From NCBI RefSeq assembly GCF_029227915.1, contig NC_079876.1, positions 20,026,001 through 20,090,000 on the forward strand: 64,000 bases of DNA. Reading direction: 5' to 3'. Shown here in pieces: positions 31,301-41,656 of this stretch. A program made the translations under genes and the position numbers. Every line of letters begins with the position of its first letter. The first letter of the stretch is position 1. Under the pieces are notes generated by a model. That model was not told where the DNA came from. It worked only from the letters and a program-made list of their open reading frames with translations, and searched no databases. Origin of the DNA: Hydractinia symbiolongicarpus. Lineage: Eukaryota > Cnidaria > Hydrozoa > Anthoathecata > Hydractiniidae.

Positions 31301-31370
31301 TATATATTATAAAAACACTAAACCAAATTTTTTATTTTTTATTCTTATTTAACTTAGACGATTAATAATA
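25311..31370. other. Long AT-rich stretch, no gene recognised
   Basis: It lies upstream of the MFSD14-like start. ORFs are 60-106 codons with no recognisable domain. On the minus strand near 26740-26880 a short reading, with KKFIKTIYLTKKKWAVKY-like content ending in a stop, could be a decayed transposon or exon fragment, as could an acidic tail near 27125-27185 (ESESDQSSDVGSYSD). Neither is supported enough to call. The promoter and 5' UTR of the transporter probably lie at the left end. A short AAAT/AAAC run is at 26351-26379. Confidence 0.4.
26351..26379. repeat. (AAAT)n then (AAAC)n microsatellite
   Basis: This is a short compound tetranucleotide run; no adjoining element is recognised. 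Confidence 0.75.
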
Positions 31371-31503
31371 CAATAATAACCGATTACCCCATGCTGTACC
31401 GAAAATATTGCCCTCAGTCGTTGCCCTGCCCTCGCAGGCTCAGTCAGCATTTAGACCTTGGGCGATATTTTGCGGTACAGCCCGGGGTAATCGGTTATTA
31501 TTG
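31371..31503. mobile_element. Foldback/MITE-like inverted repeat
   Basis: CAATAATAACCGATTACCCC..GCTGTACCG.AAAATATTGCCC (31371-31413) is inverted at 31460-31503 with only a few differences. The ~46 bp loop is GC-rich, with repeated GCCCT and CTCAGTC. Arms of about 43 bp make a strong stem. No clear target duplication was identified, so the exact ends are uncertain. Confidence 0.7.
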
Positions 31504-31786
31504 CAATAATGTCAAATTTATTGGAACCAAGTTGACTTTTAATCTCACATTTATCAGAAAATGATTTTTTGGGCAGTATGACCAATTGTTTAAGCTCTTG
31601 TATTGACACGTAATTCTGCTGAGATGATTCACTGTATATTGAACATATATAAATTTAATACCTTTTATTGGGTATTAAATTTAAAAAATTTGGACCTCAA
31701 TATTTTTTATACTCCTGGACTAATATGATAGATAGCTTAGATATATTGATTATACGTAACCTTCGAGTTGTAAAGGGGGGGTTTCC

Positions 31787-31960
31787 ATTAAGGTGCCTGG
31801 CCTACCTTGCTGTTTACCTTGCCAGCACTTACCCTACCTTTGTCCACCCTTCTTACGCATTTTCTGGTGTCTGCCTACTATGCCCTTGCCTGGGCCTCCC
31901 ATGTCTTGCCTACCCCTACCTTGCTGATTCCTCTTTATGTTTCCTTGCCTGTCTCTGGGA
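31787..31960. repeat. Pyrimidine-rich degenerate repeat (TACCTTGCC-like)
   Basis: Variants of CCTACCTTGCC recur irregularly on the plus strand. Two overlapping ORFs of 75 and 106 codons cross it in different frames and are explained by the lack of stops in such sequence. Confidence 0.45.
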
Positions 31961-32353
31961 TCGGAAGAGACTTATTTTTCTTGCTTAAAATTGCTTTAAA
32001 AAAGGGCAAGCCACGGGCCAGAAGTGCAATATAATTTTTGTTTACATTAACACTTACTTTGCGTCGATCATCGTGCCGTTCTGATGCTATTGATGACTTC
32101 TTGAGTTGGATTGACTACATGGTGCATATTTTCCGTCTAGGTCGCACATTTTGTGGCTCTGAAGCTTATTTTAGTTGTCTTATAGACATGTGCATGGAGT
32201 TAGTTTAGTAAGAAGCCAGTAAATAACAAGCTATATAGAGAAAAATGTGCATATTCTTTATCATATCTGACACAAAGTATAGCAGAGAAATATTGATATC
32301 TTTAGCATTAGCTAGCTATCTCTAGAGCTTAAGCTGGCTACCCAGCTGGCACA

Positions 32354-32811
32354 CAACGTTACTTCAATGTTAAAATAGTTTTGTATTTTGGTTATAACGT
32401 TATTTAACCAAACTTTAATGTTATTTTAACGTTGTCGTATGCAATGTTACTGTAATAACGTCATGTGAACGTTAATTCTTCAACATTGTTTAAACGTTCG
32501 AACATTGTTTAAACGTTCGAACCGACAACGTTATTTCAACGTTCAAATAAAAGTTTAGGTCTGGTGTGTTATACAACTTTAAAAGTAACATTCACATTAA
32601 ATGACTGACAGCGGCTGGCGTTGAAAGACGGCAACTTCGATCTGACCATAATTTTAGTGACGTTGCTTAATGTTACAATAACATTACTATAAAAAAATAT
32701 GAAATCAAAAAAAAGGAAAACGAGGGTGCGTTATTGTTTCAGAACAGATCAACTCAACGATAAATAATCCTTGTAATAACGTTGTTTAAAGTGAATTTTT
32801 AATGTTCAAGG
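32354..32811. repeat. AACGTT-rich repeat block
   Basis: The palindrome AACGTT or a one-base variant recurs many times, concentrated at 32354-32553, with two perfect tandem copies of a 19-mer (AACATTGTTTAAACGTTCG) at 32482-32500 and 32501-32519. Related motifs (AATGTTACAATAACATT, AATAACGTTGTTT) continue to about 32811. It may be a MITE-like element; borders were not resolved. Confidence 0.5.
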
Positions 32812-33980
32812 AATTCACAGCCAGAAAAAGAGTTCTACATAAAACACAATAAATCTATTTTTATTTCGGTTTTCCACCGACCTCCCCCACTCCTCCTACA
32901 CAGAAGGTTTGAGAGGGAAGTGCATATCTAAAAATGGTAATTTGCTGAATTTTGAAAACAATCGTCGCCAAAAGCTTTCATTTTTATTTATTTATTGGAC
33001 GGCATTTGACCCAGCGTGTACTCTTTGGCCAAATTGTTGGAAAGGTAAAATGTCTGGGAACAAAGTTTGCACGTATTAAATCCGATTTGTTAAGTAGCTA
33101 GCTAGATTTTCGCTTAAAGGGATCCTACGGTACTTTTACAAGTTGGACTCATCTGAAAGATTTGCATGAGAAATGCTAAATGATATATTTAACTTTTTGT
33201 TAAAACTTGATGTAACTCCAGATATAGCTTTTTAAATATTTATTTTTCTTGTCGCTCGACCACCATTTTGGTTACCTTCGACCTTCTTCTTCAGTCTTTT
33301 TTAGTGGCACGTGACCCTGTTATGTATTATTTCGGTAGTGCTTTAATTATTACTGAATGCATAGCCAGAACATATACCTTCGCGCCGCAAAGTGAAACGA
33401 AAGCTCTCTACGAGCATTTATTTTTTTTAAAAAAAATTAAACAATTCTGCATAAAGTTCTTTACGAACAATTTTAAAAAAATAGAAATAATTCTGCATAT
33501 GTTCTCACATCAAACGAAAAATAAAATATGCATAGTTTTTATTTCAAAGGACTTCTTATTTCAGACGCAAGTTGTGCATGATTTTTATTTCAAAGGACTT
33601 TTATTTGAGATGCAGGTTGTGAAAGTTACTGATTATTCAACATGTCACACATTTGTGTATGGTTTTTATTTCAAAAGGATATATTTTGGAAGGCAAATAA
33701 AATATCAAGGTGTGACTATAAGCCCATAAAAAGTTATGGAAAAAGTTGAAGAGGGAAGGGAGAGGGGGCTGCATCACCCCTTCCCCTCCAGCACGAATAG
33801 GTTTAAGGGCAGTAACAACCTTTGTAATTTAATACAGCACTCGGCATTTGCCGAAGATTACGACATATTTTCAAAACAAGTACCTTCCCGTTGGGAATTA
33901 TTTGACGTGGTAAAATCGCACATAAAAAGTCCCTAGGCATTGTGCGATTATACGTGTAAAAAATAGCAGAAGACATAACA

Positions 33981-34041
33981 GTCATCATCATCATCATCAT
34001 TCTCGGCTTAACGTCCGTTTTCCATGCTAGCATGGGTTGGA
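33981..34041 (-). mobile_element. LINE 3' tail, severely 5'-truncated
   Basis: Read on the minus strand this is CCAACCCATGCTAGCATGG, then AAAACGGACGTTAAGCCGAG, then AATGATGATG repeats. It is identical over about 58 bp to the 3' end of the LINE copy at 41599-41656. It is therefore a nearly empty copy of the same family, inside the left half of the TTAA-flanked element. Confidence 0.85.
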
Positions 34042-35155
34042 AAAGTATTTGTTTTTCCAGAGCATAGTTCAGTTGCATCCTACGGTAATGTACGAGCTTA
34101 GCAAAAAACGGTTAGTTTTGCGCTTCAACTGCATCATTAAAAACAGTTTGTCACCAATGTAGTTTGATTAAATTATTGCAGAAAACGCTAAAATATATTT
34201 AATAAAATGCCGTTTTTTCTGCGTTGAACATTATTATTTCCGCAATTAACCATTATTTTATTTCTTATTTTTCTTTGCTTTTCTCCGGCAAAAATAATAT
34301 TCTTTATTTAGGAGGTGGTTAAAACATAAGTTTGAAAATTTAGAAGCTGCCACAAGTATTCTAATAAGTGCGAATATAGCTAATCGACACTAAAAATAGC
34401 GAATTATGAAGGTTTGTCTAATCATGGAGGTGCAGAGCATCGTTGACGAAGACAGGATACCTGTTTTCTGCTCTGGTGCTTCCATGTCTGTCCTGCTTTT
34501 GTAACCCTGCTTATTTCAGCGGCTATTGCAAAAGGGAAAAATGATGAGTTTAGTTTACTAGACTACATTGATGTTTGCACTACATATTGGAAGAATATCA
34601 TTAAAACAAACTTTAATTAGACAGTAATTTCTGGCTCTTTCTGTATTGTGGGATGAATTAAAGCAGTATTCTTTTCTATTGATTTTTTTTTAATGAAAAA
34701 TATATCCATCTACTGAGTAACTTAGGGAACCCTCGTGCCCAAGGATTGTTGAGAACAAGGTTGGCAATACTCACTTGAGTATCATACCCCGCCTAGGTCA
34801 ACAGGTTATAGATCAGTAATATTTACAACCTGTTTGTTAAAATAAATTCTTTTAAATTTGAAATAAAAGAATTCATGCACACACCTGCTGCTAATATATT
34901 ATTTTTTGTTTTGTTGCTTAGACGGCTAGTATATTTATGTTGAATTATTTTTTTTAAAAAAAAAACAATCACTAGTATATATACACATAGATCGATGTGT
35001 GGAAAGTACGTTGAATTTTTTTAACCTTGTTGCGACAGTTATAAATTGTTTTTGGCTATGAAAGTCATTAATAATAGCGAGTAAAAGTCATTAATTTGTG
35101 AGCGCTACTGAAACACTACGTAATAGGGTCACGTGCCACTAGAAAGGACTGGAGC

Positions 35156-36735
35156 TACAGTGCCGATCGCGAGTAAAGCTACACATTTTCGAGAGTAAGA
35201 GTACAAAAATAAAACAGTGAGAGTGCGAGTAATTCACTCCCGAGTACAACGCGAGTACAACTAAAATGATATTACTCGCATTTTTGTTAATCATACTCTC
35301 AATGATTAATTATATTTTTACTCGCAAGTGTACTCACATAAGTACAGTTTTTAAAGTCAAAGTAATACGCGCGTGAACACATTTAATTTTTTTGCGAGAG
35401 ATATTAAATTGTAAACGTTAAAAAAATCAAGTTAAAAAAATTAAACTTTTTTTGCGAGAGATAATAAATTGTAAACTTTAAAAAAATTAGGTTAAAAAAA
35501 TTAAACTTTTTTTGCGAGAGATATTAAATTGTAAACTTTAAAAAAAATTAAGTTAAAAAAATTAAACTTTTCTTGCGAGAGATATTATATTGTAAACTTT
35601 AAAAAAATTAAGTTAAAAAAATTAAACTTTAATTTTAAATAGTGAAAAAGACTGTGTTGTTTAGAAAGTAAAACAAATTTATTGTGGCATAAAAAAACTG
35701 AGAGTAAGAGATTACATGTTTTTTTTTAATTTTTTTTTTGCCTATTAATAAAAAGTCTGTGCCCAGAACTACGTTTCAATATCATCAAAAACATTGAGGA
35801 TAAAAAGAGAAAAAACAAACAACAACAAAAGTATAGTAAAAAATGTATTAGTTGTTAAAATGAAAGTATATATACAAATAACTTTTACCGTTCAGTTTGA
35901 ATGTTCAGTTTTATTACATAAAGTAGTTTTTTAAAAACCAGATGCCTTTCCGTTTCTTTCAATGACTTTCGGAATTACCTTGCGTAAGTGTGAAATATAC
36001 TTTCGGCATTTTTCTGGCGTCACAGCCGACCATATTTCCGAAATTGCATTTACCAATTCTTCTTTCGTGTGCGGTTTATAAATCATGCATGTTGCAGTCA
36101 TAAAACTCTTTCAGTTAATAACTTTTTTGTAAATATTTTTTTAGATGTAAATATTTTTTATTTTTAGATTTTTTTAAAAAAATATATCATTAAACATTAA
36201 ACTGTTTTTTTTTATAAAAAAAATCCCTCACGTTATTTTGTTGCTTCGATCTTTAAACATCCCAACAAAAACAAAAAGATAACAAGCTTAGTGACGTCCT
36301 GTTTCTACGGCGATATTTTAAAATTATACAGATTGTTGTCTGAGTTATAAAGCAATGTTTGTTGAAAAATATTCAGAAAGCAAAGTCTGCATGTGGCAAT
36401 TGATCACCATAACTATAATTAGATATCATTCTGACTCTGTGTTTGCGAAAGAACATGCTGGAAGTGATTTCACATAACGAAAGTAGCGAAAGCATTTAAA
36501 GAAGAGACACAAAAGTTGAACTTAAAAATTTATTTTTTAATTATAAACTAAATTAAAAAAAAATTAAATGGTGAATTAAAATTAATGTCTTATGTTTTTC
36601 TTTAATATAACTCGCGAGTAACATGATATATTTTTTTAAAGATTTACTCGCGGGTAGTTTAATTATTGCGTACTCGCGTTATTAAAAAGATTACTCTCGT
36701 TTATTTTACTCGCACTCGCATTGTACTCTCACTCT
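35156..36735. mobile_element. Inserted element with GCGAGTA subterminal repeats
   Basis: This separates the two parts of the right TIR of the surrounding transposon. Its left end is rich in GCGAGTA, GAGAGTA and GTGAGAGTGCGAGTAA motifs (35165-35290); its right end carries the same motifs inverted (TACTCGC, ACTCTCACTCTGAC at 36605-36735). Ends are approximate. No coding capacity is visible; a ~60 bp tandem array lies inside. Confidence 0.6.
35391..35634. repeat. Four tandem ~60 bp units
   Basis: Each unit contains TTTGCGAGAGATATTAAATT, then GTAAAC and two AAAAAAATTAA-like runs. The first three units are in exact 60 bp register and the fourth is one base longer. They lie inside the inserted element. 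Confidence 0.9.
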
Positions 36736-36879
36736 GACGAACAAGAGAAAACAAATATTTAAAAAACGATATCTGGGGTTACATGAACTTTTAATAAAAA
36801 GTGAATATGTCATTGGGAATTTCTTATGAAAATCTTTCAGATAATTCCAACTTGTAAAAGTACCTCGGGATCCCTTTAA

Positions 36880-37425
36880 TCTTGAACAAAAATAGTTGAT
36901 TTGTTGTTATTTCTTACCTTTCTCTAATTTGTAAACAGTTGTAGCCAATTTTCATGCAGTCGTAGTTACTAGCAAATCTGTAATTGTTTTGCGTGAACAA
37001 AATAATATGGAGGAGTTAATTTTATACTAAATTCTATAATGCATAGAGGGTGTTGACTTGCCGACAACGGCTATAATATGTGTTGTTTATATTTCTTGCC
37101 TGTGCATATATGCGTGCGCCATTGTTCTCGAAGCATTACGTCACGCTGCAACTTACCTCGGGTTACTTTCAATAAATAATTATTATATAATAAATAATAT
37201 TCATGTAACTTTAACTATATATAGCTATATTAATTGAGCGAATACTTTACAAGGCAAATTGGCAAACGTTAGTTCTGCATTACTTTATTCCACAGTCTTG
37301 TCCACATTTATTTCTTCCATTCAGGTAGCTAGAAAGTTTCTTAGACCATTCTAGTTGTACAAAAGCTTTTGCATGTTTTATATATAAAAGTATTCTTGTA
37401 AAGCAGTGTAGTTAATAACATTACA
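36880..37425. other. No gene recognised
   Basis: AT-rich sequence between two transposons; nothing identifiable. Confidence 0.5.
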
Positions 37426-37629
37426 ATGTCAAGATTGTCAAAATGGAGAAAAGCAAAAAAGCTGCTTAATATATTACTTTTAGATAATGATACTCAGCTG
37501 CTTGATAACGATGTTGCTGTGTTGGAACAATGCGCTGGAAATTTAAATAATGCTGATGTTGATGTTGAAGAATCCACAGAAAATGAAGCATTGTTACCAC
37601 CTGTGCTTTTATCAAGTGATGTAGTTTGA
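37426..37629 (+). CDS. Small acidic ORF, 67 aa, unrecognised
   Basis: ATG-started ORF with a basic start (MSRLSKWRKAKKLL) and an acidic end (DVDVEESTENE). A similar acidic segment (EVEESTVEIDVMESVEEV) appears in the ORF at 38728-38922, just beyond a MITE at 37800-38693. The two could be pieces of one gene or transposon ORF separated by the insertion. I cannot name it, and it could be chance. Confidence 0.25.
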   Translation: MSRLSKWRKAKKLLNILLLDNDTQLLDNDVAVLEQCAGNLNNADVDVEESTENEALLPPVLLSSDVV

Positions 37630-37799
37630 TTATGTCAGACAGTGATAAAATTGATGCTGTTACTTATTCCTTATTCTCTGCTCTTGCACAATGTTTACAT
37701 TATTTTTAGAAAAAAAAAATACCTCTTACTTAGAATTTCAAATGAGGGTTCTTGCAAGTTAGGGAAGAATTAAAAAAATTGTATCTCAAAATTTAAATA

Positions 37800-38693
37800 C
37801 TGTATTTTCCAGTATATAACCCGCACATCGTATAACCCGCAGCTCAGCTTTTTTTAGGGAGTTATAAAGAAGATGCTATCAGAAAGCCCGCACCTTCGCA
37901 TAACCCGCAAAAAATTTTAATCAATGTGTTTTACTAACCTGCACCTTTGCATAACCCGCATCATGTTAAGAAAAAAATTCAGCGTATTTTTACTTACCCT
38001 ACCGTATTTTCCGGTATATAACCCGCACATGGTATAACCCGCAGCACAGCTTTTTTAGGGAGTTATAAACTAGATGCTATCAGATAGCCTGCACCTTTGT
38101 ATAACCCGCATAAAATTTTAATCAATGTGTTTTACTTACCCGCACCTTTGCATAACCCTCATCATGTTAAGTTTACTTACCCTAATCATTTTATGAACAT
38201 GTGCATGTGTTCTGTTTTTTCATGCTGGAGACAAGTGGGAGACGTTTGAACTGGTGAACCACAAACACATGTCAATTAGGCTTAAAAATGATACCTGCTA
38301 TACTGCTCTATTACCAGAATCAAATCATTTCAATGGACTCAATGTGATTGCAAAGATATAAATAGATTATAATTACATTCAAACACAAAAGAAAAAATGA
38401 TCTCCAGAATTGTGTTTCAGAGAGAGCTCGTAATATTAGCAATGGCAAGCAATAGAAAGTTGAAGAAAGCATTTTCACTGTGTAAAAAAATTAAATCATG
38501 TAGTTGAAGTAAGATTACGTAGATATAGGATCGCGCATGTAGTTATATTAATGTACGCATTTTATCCCATTGGTACTATTTTCTTCATTGAATGTATAAA
38601 CTTTAAATTTCACAATAAATGACAGAAAATATAAAACTTATCACATAACCCACACCACAATATAACCTGCGGGTTATATACCAGAAAATACAG
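37800..38693. mobile_element. TA-flanked MITE (Tc1/mariner- or pogo-like), 894 bp
   Basis: TA dinucleotides (37798-37799 and 38694-38695) flank inverted ends CTGTATTTTCCAGTATATAA and, on the other strand, CTGTATTTTCTGGTATATAA, both followed by CCCGC. The ~202 bp left portion is duplicated in tandem: a second TIR-like start is at 38002 (CCGTATTTTCCGGTATATAA), and AACCCGCA-type motifs recur throughout. There is no transposase ORF. A TA target suggests the Tc1/mariner superfamily; a finer assignment is inference. Confidence 0.75.
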
Positions 38694-38727
38694 TAAATCT
38701 CAAACAGCTGAAGTAGAGGAGTCAACT

Positions 38728-38922
38728 GTGGAAATTGATGTCATGGAAAGTGTCGAGGAAGTGAATGCACTGGAGTTAAAATTAAAAAATGCTTCTTTTT
38801 ACAGTGGTTTTGTAAAATGTGTCAATAAAATTATGCAGGAAATCTGTGCACTTCTACCTCTACAATGCCAATTTTACTTTGAATCTTTGAATTTAATGAC
38901 CTATAACTTGAAATGTATATAA
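38728..38922 (+). CDS. Small ORF, 64 aa, possible continuation of 37426 ORF
   Basis: It begins in an acidic stretch resembling the end of the ORF upstream of the MITE and continues LELKLKNASFYSGFVKCVNK. No domain is recognised. It may be a transposon-protein remnant or an exon; confidence is low. Confidence 0.2.
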   Translation: MEIDVMESVEEVNALELKLKNASFYSGFVKCVNKIMQEICALLPLQCQFYFESLNLMTYNLKCI

Positions 38923-39767
38923 TACGTATATGTATATATATATTCAGGTACAACAGTTATGTAAGATTGGAGGGAAATCACTGAAAGGAGCTACGAAAGG
39001 TATTAAGGAAATGTAAGAATACCTGAAGGAGGAACTTTTTAAGTTGTTATTTGAAGGACAGAATGAAAGATAAGAGTCATATTTGCTGTTAGCTAATGGA
39101 AATATCCCTTCATTTTTAGGGTGATGAGTAACAGTGTGCAAGGTAAGTATAGTATGGTTGGGTACAAAGGAAAATTGCCCTTCAAGAATTTGCAACTCTT
39201 TTAAGTTATTACAGGTGAGAATAACAATAATTTCGACTGAAGTTTAGTAGTCAACTCCTTTATAAAAAGAAAATCACTTAGTGTTATTTCATTTTGTAGA
39301 TGCAATGTTGCGAAATTTTGAAGGCCAAGGACAGATATTTGTTATGGTCCATATAAAGCATGGTGCTGACCGAGCGAACAGAGGAGGTCAAAAATCCGAG
39401 ATCTGCGAACTTCGGAATTAAATCAAATTTTTAACTCATTCTTATCTTGGTAGTAGACATTCAAGCAAAAGTTTTAAATGTTTAGTTGTTGCTAATTTTA
39501 AAGAGTTCCTTTTGCACAACAACTTTCAAGGCTATGTTTAGTATACGGTCATGCTTCGCATGAACCCCAAGATGTTTATTAGTTTTTTGAAATTTTAGGG
39601 GCGTTCAAAAGAAGAAAAAGGGCGTCATTGAATTTTTGTGAATCTGTCCTGTCAATGTAATGGAAAATTAAGTACAACAAAAATGCGAAATATTTTTTGT
39701 TCGAGTTAACATCTTAGTTTTTACGCTCACATTTAGACTGGTGTCTCACGAAAACCCCTACATTCAA

Positions 39768-40215
39768 TCTTTTTCAGAAGAGGCCTGCGATCGCACATGC
39801 ATGCCTTGGCACACGCCTAAATCGTTTCAGGCATGTGATTAACCGCACACCTGAAAAATAAAGCTTTCAAAATCAACCTATAAAGTCTATTTTGTAGCGT
39901 GGGATGGCAGCCCTCGAAATAATTTTTAGGGACTCGTCAGACAAAACGTCCAATAGATTTCCGTCTTGGTTGGACACTTTTAGATCTCATAAATTATTGA
40001 ATAGTCCTGGTCTTCTTAATCCATTGTGAGTGTTTGGGGTTCACGTCCCTGCCTTTTCTACCGCAAAATGAATGCGCAACAAAAATAACCTCCCAGCCCG
40101 TATCGAATGCGTAACATTATTTGCATGTGCGTTTTACATCGCACATGTTAGTTGATTTACATGTGTGAATCATCGCACACCTACTCAAATATTCCTGAAA
40201 AAGACTGTATATTGC
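39768..40215. mobile_element. Possible MITE with weak inverted ends
   Basis: TCTTTTTCAGAAG..CTGCGATCGCACATG at the left resembles, inverted, TGTGTGAATCATCGCACACC..CCTGAAAAAGAC at the right. The match is broken by several indels, and no target duplication is clear. Confidence 0.35.
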
Positions 40216-40953
40216 GTTATTTATTCTAGTTGTTAATGTTTAGTGACAGTATTTAATACTATAAATATATTATTTTTAAATATTCTGTAGATATTTTAGC
40301 ATTTTTAATATATATATTTCTGGATAGTATTTTTATTCTGTAAATATTTTAACTATTTTTATATTAAATATATTTCATTACTTTAATTATTCATCACTTT
40401 TTGTTCACCAGTTAAATTCTGCCGTTTTGGTTTGTTTATGTATTTAGCTAGCTGAAAATTTACCGCCAGTTATGACTCACTCGATCGGGTGGTTTACTCA
40501 AATCGGGGGACACTCACCCGATCAGGGAAAATAAGGTTAGTAGTTCCAATAAAGTTTGATTAGTCTTTGCACAGAGGCAACGTTATCTAAAATTTTCTAC
40601 TTAAGACACAAGTATGGAAAGATAGCTTAGTGACAGCTTTATAATTTGGTTGCTGATAAGTATATGGATTAACTAGATAAATAAGATTTTCTTTTGACTT
40701 TTGTGATACGAATAAAACAGTGAAGATAAAAAAATCATTTTTACACATACACCATTATTGACTTGAACTTTTTCTGTAAACAATCGTCCAAGCTTACTTT
40801 TTGTTTCATTGTATCTATTTTACAGATTGCACAACCTGAACAAAACATTGGCCGTTGCTTTGGGAAAGAATAGTCCTCGAAAAATTTTTAAACTGCAACA
40901 TCAGTTGTTACGAGAAAAATTTAAATTTGTTATTGTAAAAGTTAAACGCATGC
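40216..40953. other. No gene recognised
   Basis: AT-rich; contains a loose hairpin around 40482-40527 (CGATCGGGTG / CACCCGATC). The 5' border of the LINE fragment downstream lies somewhere near its right end. Confidence 0.4.
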
Positions 40954-41656
40954 ATGCGTTGCAAAGGTGAGATTATAGAGAATGAAGTATTTCCAGCTTT
41001 AATGATGTACAACAGTGGCTTGTTAGAGATAGTTAAGAACTTCTGTTACTTAGGTGATATGTTGGGCAGTGAAGGGGGTGTTGGAAGAAGTGTTACTTGC
41101 AGGATAGGTTCTGCTTGGAAAAAGTTTAGAGAGTTACTTCCTTTATTGACTAGCAGAGTCCTGTCAATTGAGGTAAAAGGTAGGTTGTATGAGGCCTGTG
41201 TAAGAAGTGTTATGTTGGACGGTAGTGAGACATGGGCAGTGAAGCAGGAAGATCTTGACCGTTTAGAAAGGAATGATATGAAAATGGTTAGGTGGATGTG
41301 TAATGCCAGTCTGAGAGACAGAAAGAGTTCAGATGAGCTAGGAAGTAGGCTAAGTCTCTGTAGAATTAAAGATGTTATCCAGATAAGAAGATTGAATTGG
41401 CTGGGGCACTTGGAAAGAATGGAGGAGGATAACTGGGTAAGAAAGTGTAGAGACTTGATAGTTCCTGGGGCAAAGCCCAGAGGCAGACCTAGAAAGACTT
41501 GGCAGGAGGTTATAAGGACAGACTTGATAGAGAGGAAGTTGAGTTTAGATCTAACACAATCTAGATCAGATTGGAAGAGGGTCATTAATATACCCCGTCC
41601 AACCCATGCTAGCATGGAAAACGGACGTTAAGCCGAGAATGATGATGATGATGATG
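40954..41656 (+). mobile_element. LINE (non-LTR retrotransposon) 3' end with partial RT ORF
   Basis: The ORF at 40954-41631 (225 codons, intact) is the C-terminal part of a reverse-transcriptase polyprotein. It has the block with FCYLGDMLGSEGG, YEACVRSVMLDGSETWAVK, then LNWLGHLERMEED and the basic GAKPRGRPRKTWQEVIRTDL, typical of the region after the RT fingers/palm in CR1-like and related LINEs. Catalytic RT motifs and the endonuclease are missing, so the copy is 5'-truncated. The 3' end is a short conserved tail followed by ATG/GAT trinucleotide repeats (41638-41656), shared exactly with the fragment at 33981-34041. The host strand ORF on the opposite strand is a shadow. Confidence 0.85.

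Larger units (their letters stand above)
33118..36875. mobile_element. TTAA-flanked DNA transposon with long TIRs, non-autonomous, interrupted
   Basis: TTAA at 33114-33117 and 36876-36879 flank inverted ends starting AGGGATCC and GTACTTTTACAAGTTGG. The outer ~140 bp of each end align clearly with scattered mismatches (left 33118-33260; right 36736-36875). The inner part of the left end (about 33290-33345, with TAGTGGCACGTGACCCT) finds its partner at about 35105-35155, not next to the outer right arm, so the right TIR is split by inserted DNA. A TTAA target with AGG termini fits Kolobok better than piggyBac (usually CCY). The interior holds no transposase that I recognise. Confidence 0.75.

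Noticed and set aside
35391-35634. Four regular repeats considered as a CRISPR array
   Set aside because: Units are contiguous 60-bp tandem repeats without unique spacers, in a eukaryotic transposon.
41046-41615. 189-codon minus-strand ORF
   Set aside because: It is the antisense shadow of the LINE reverse-transcriptase ORF, which carries recognisable family blocks on the plus strand.
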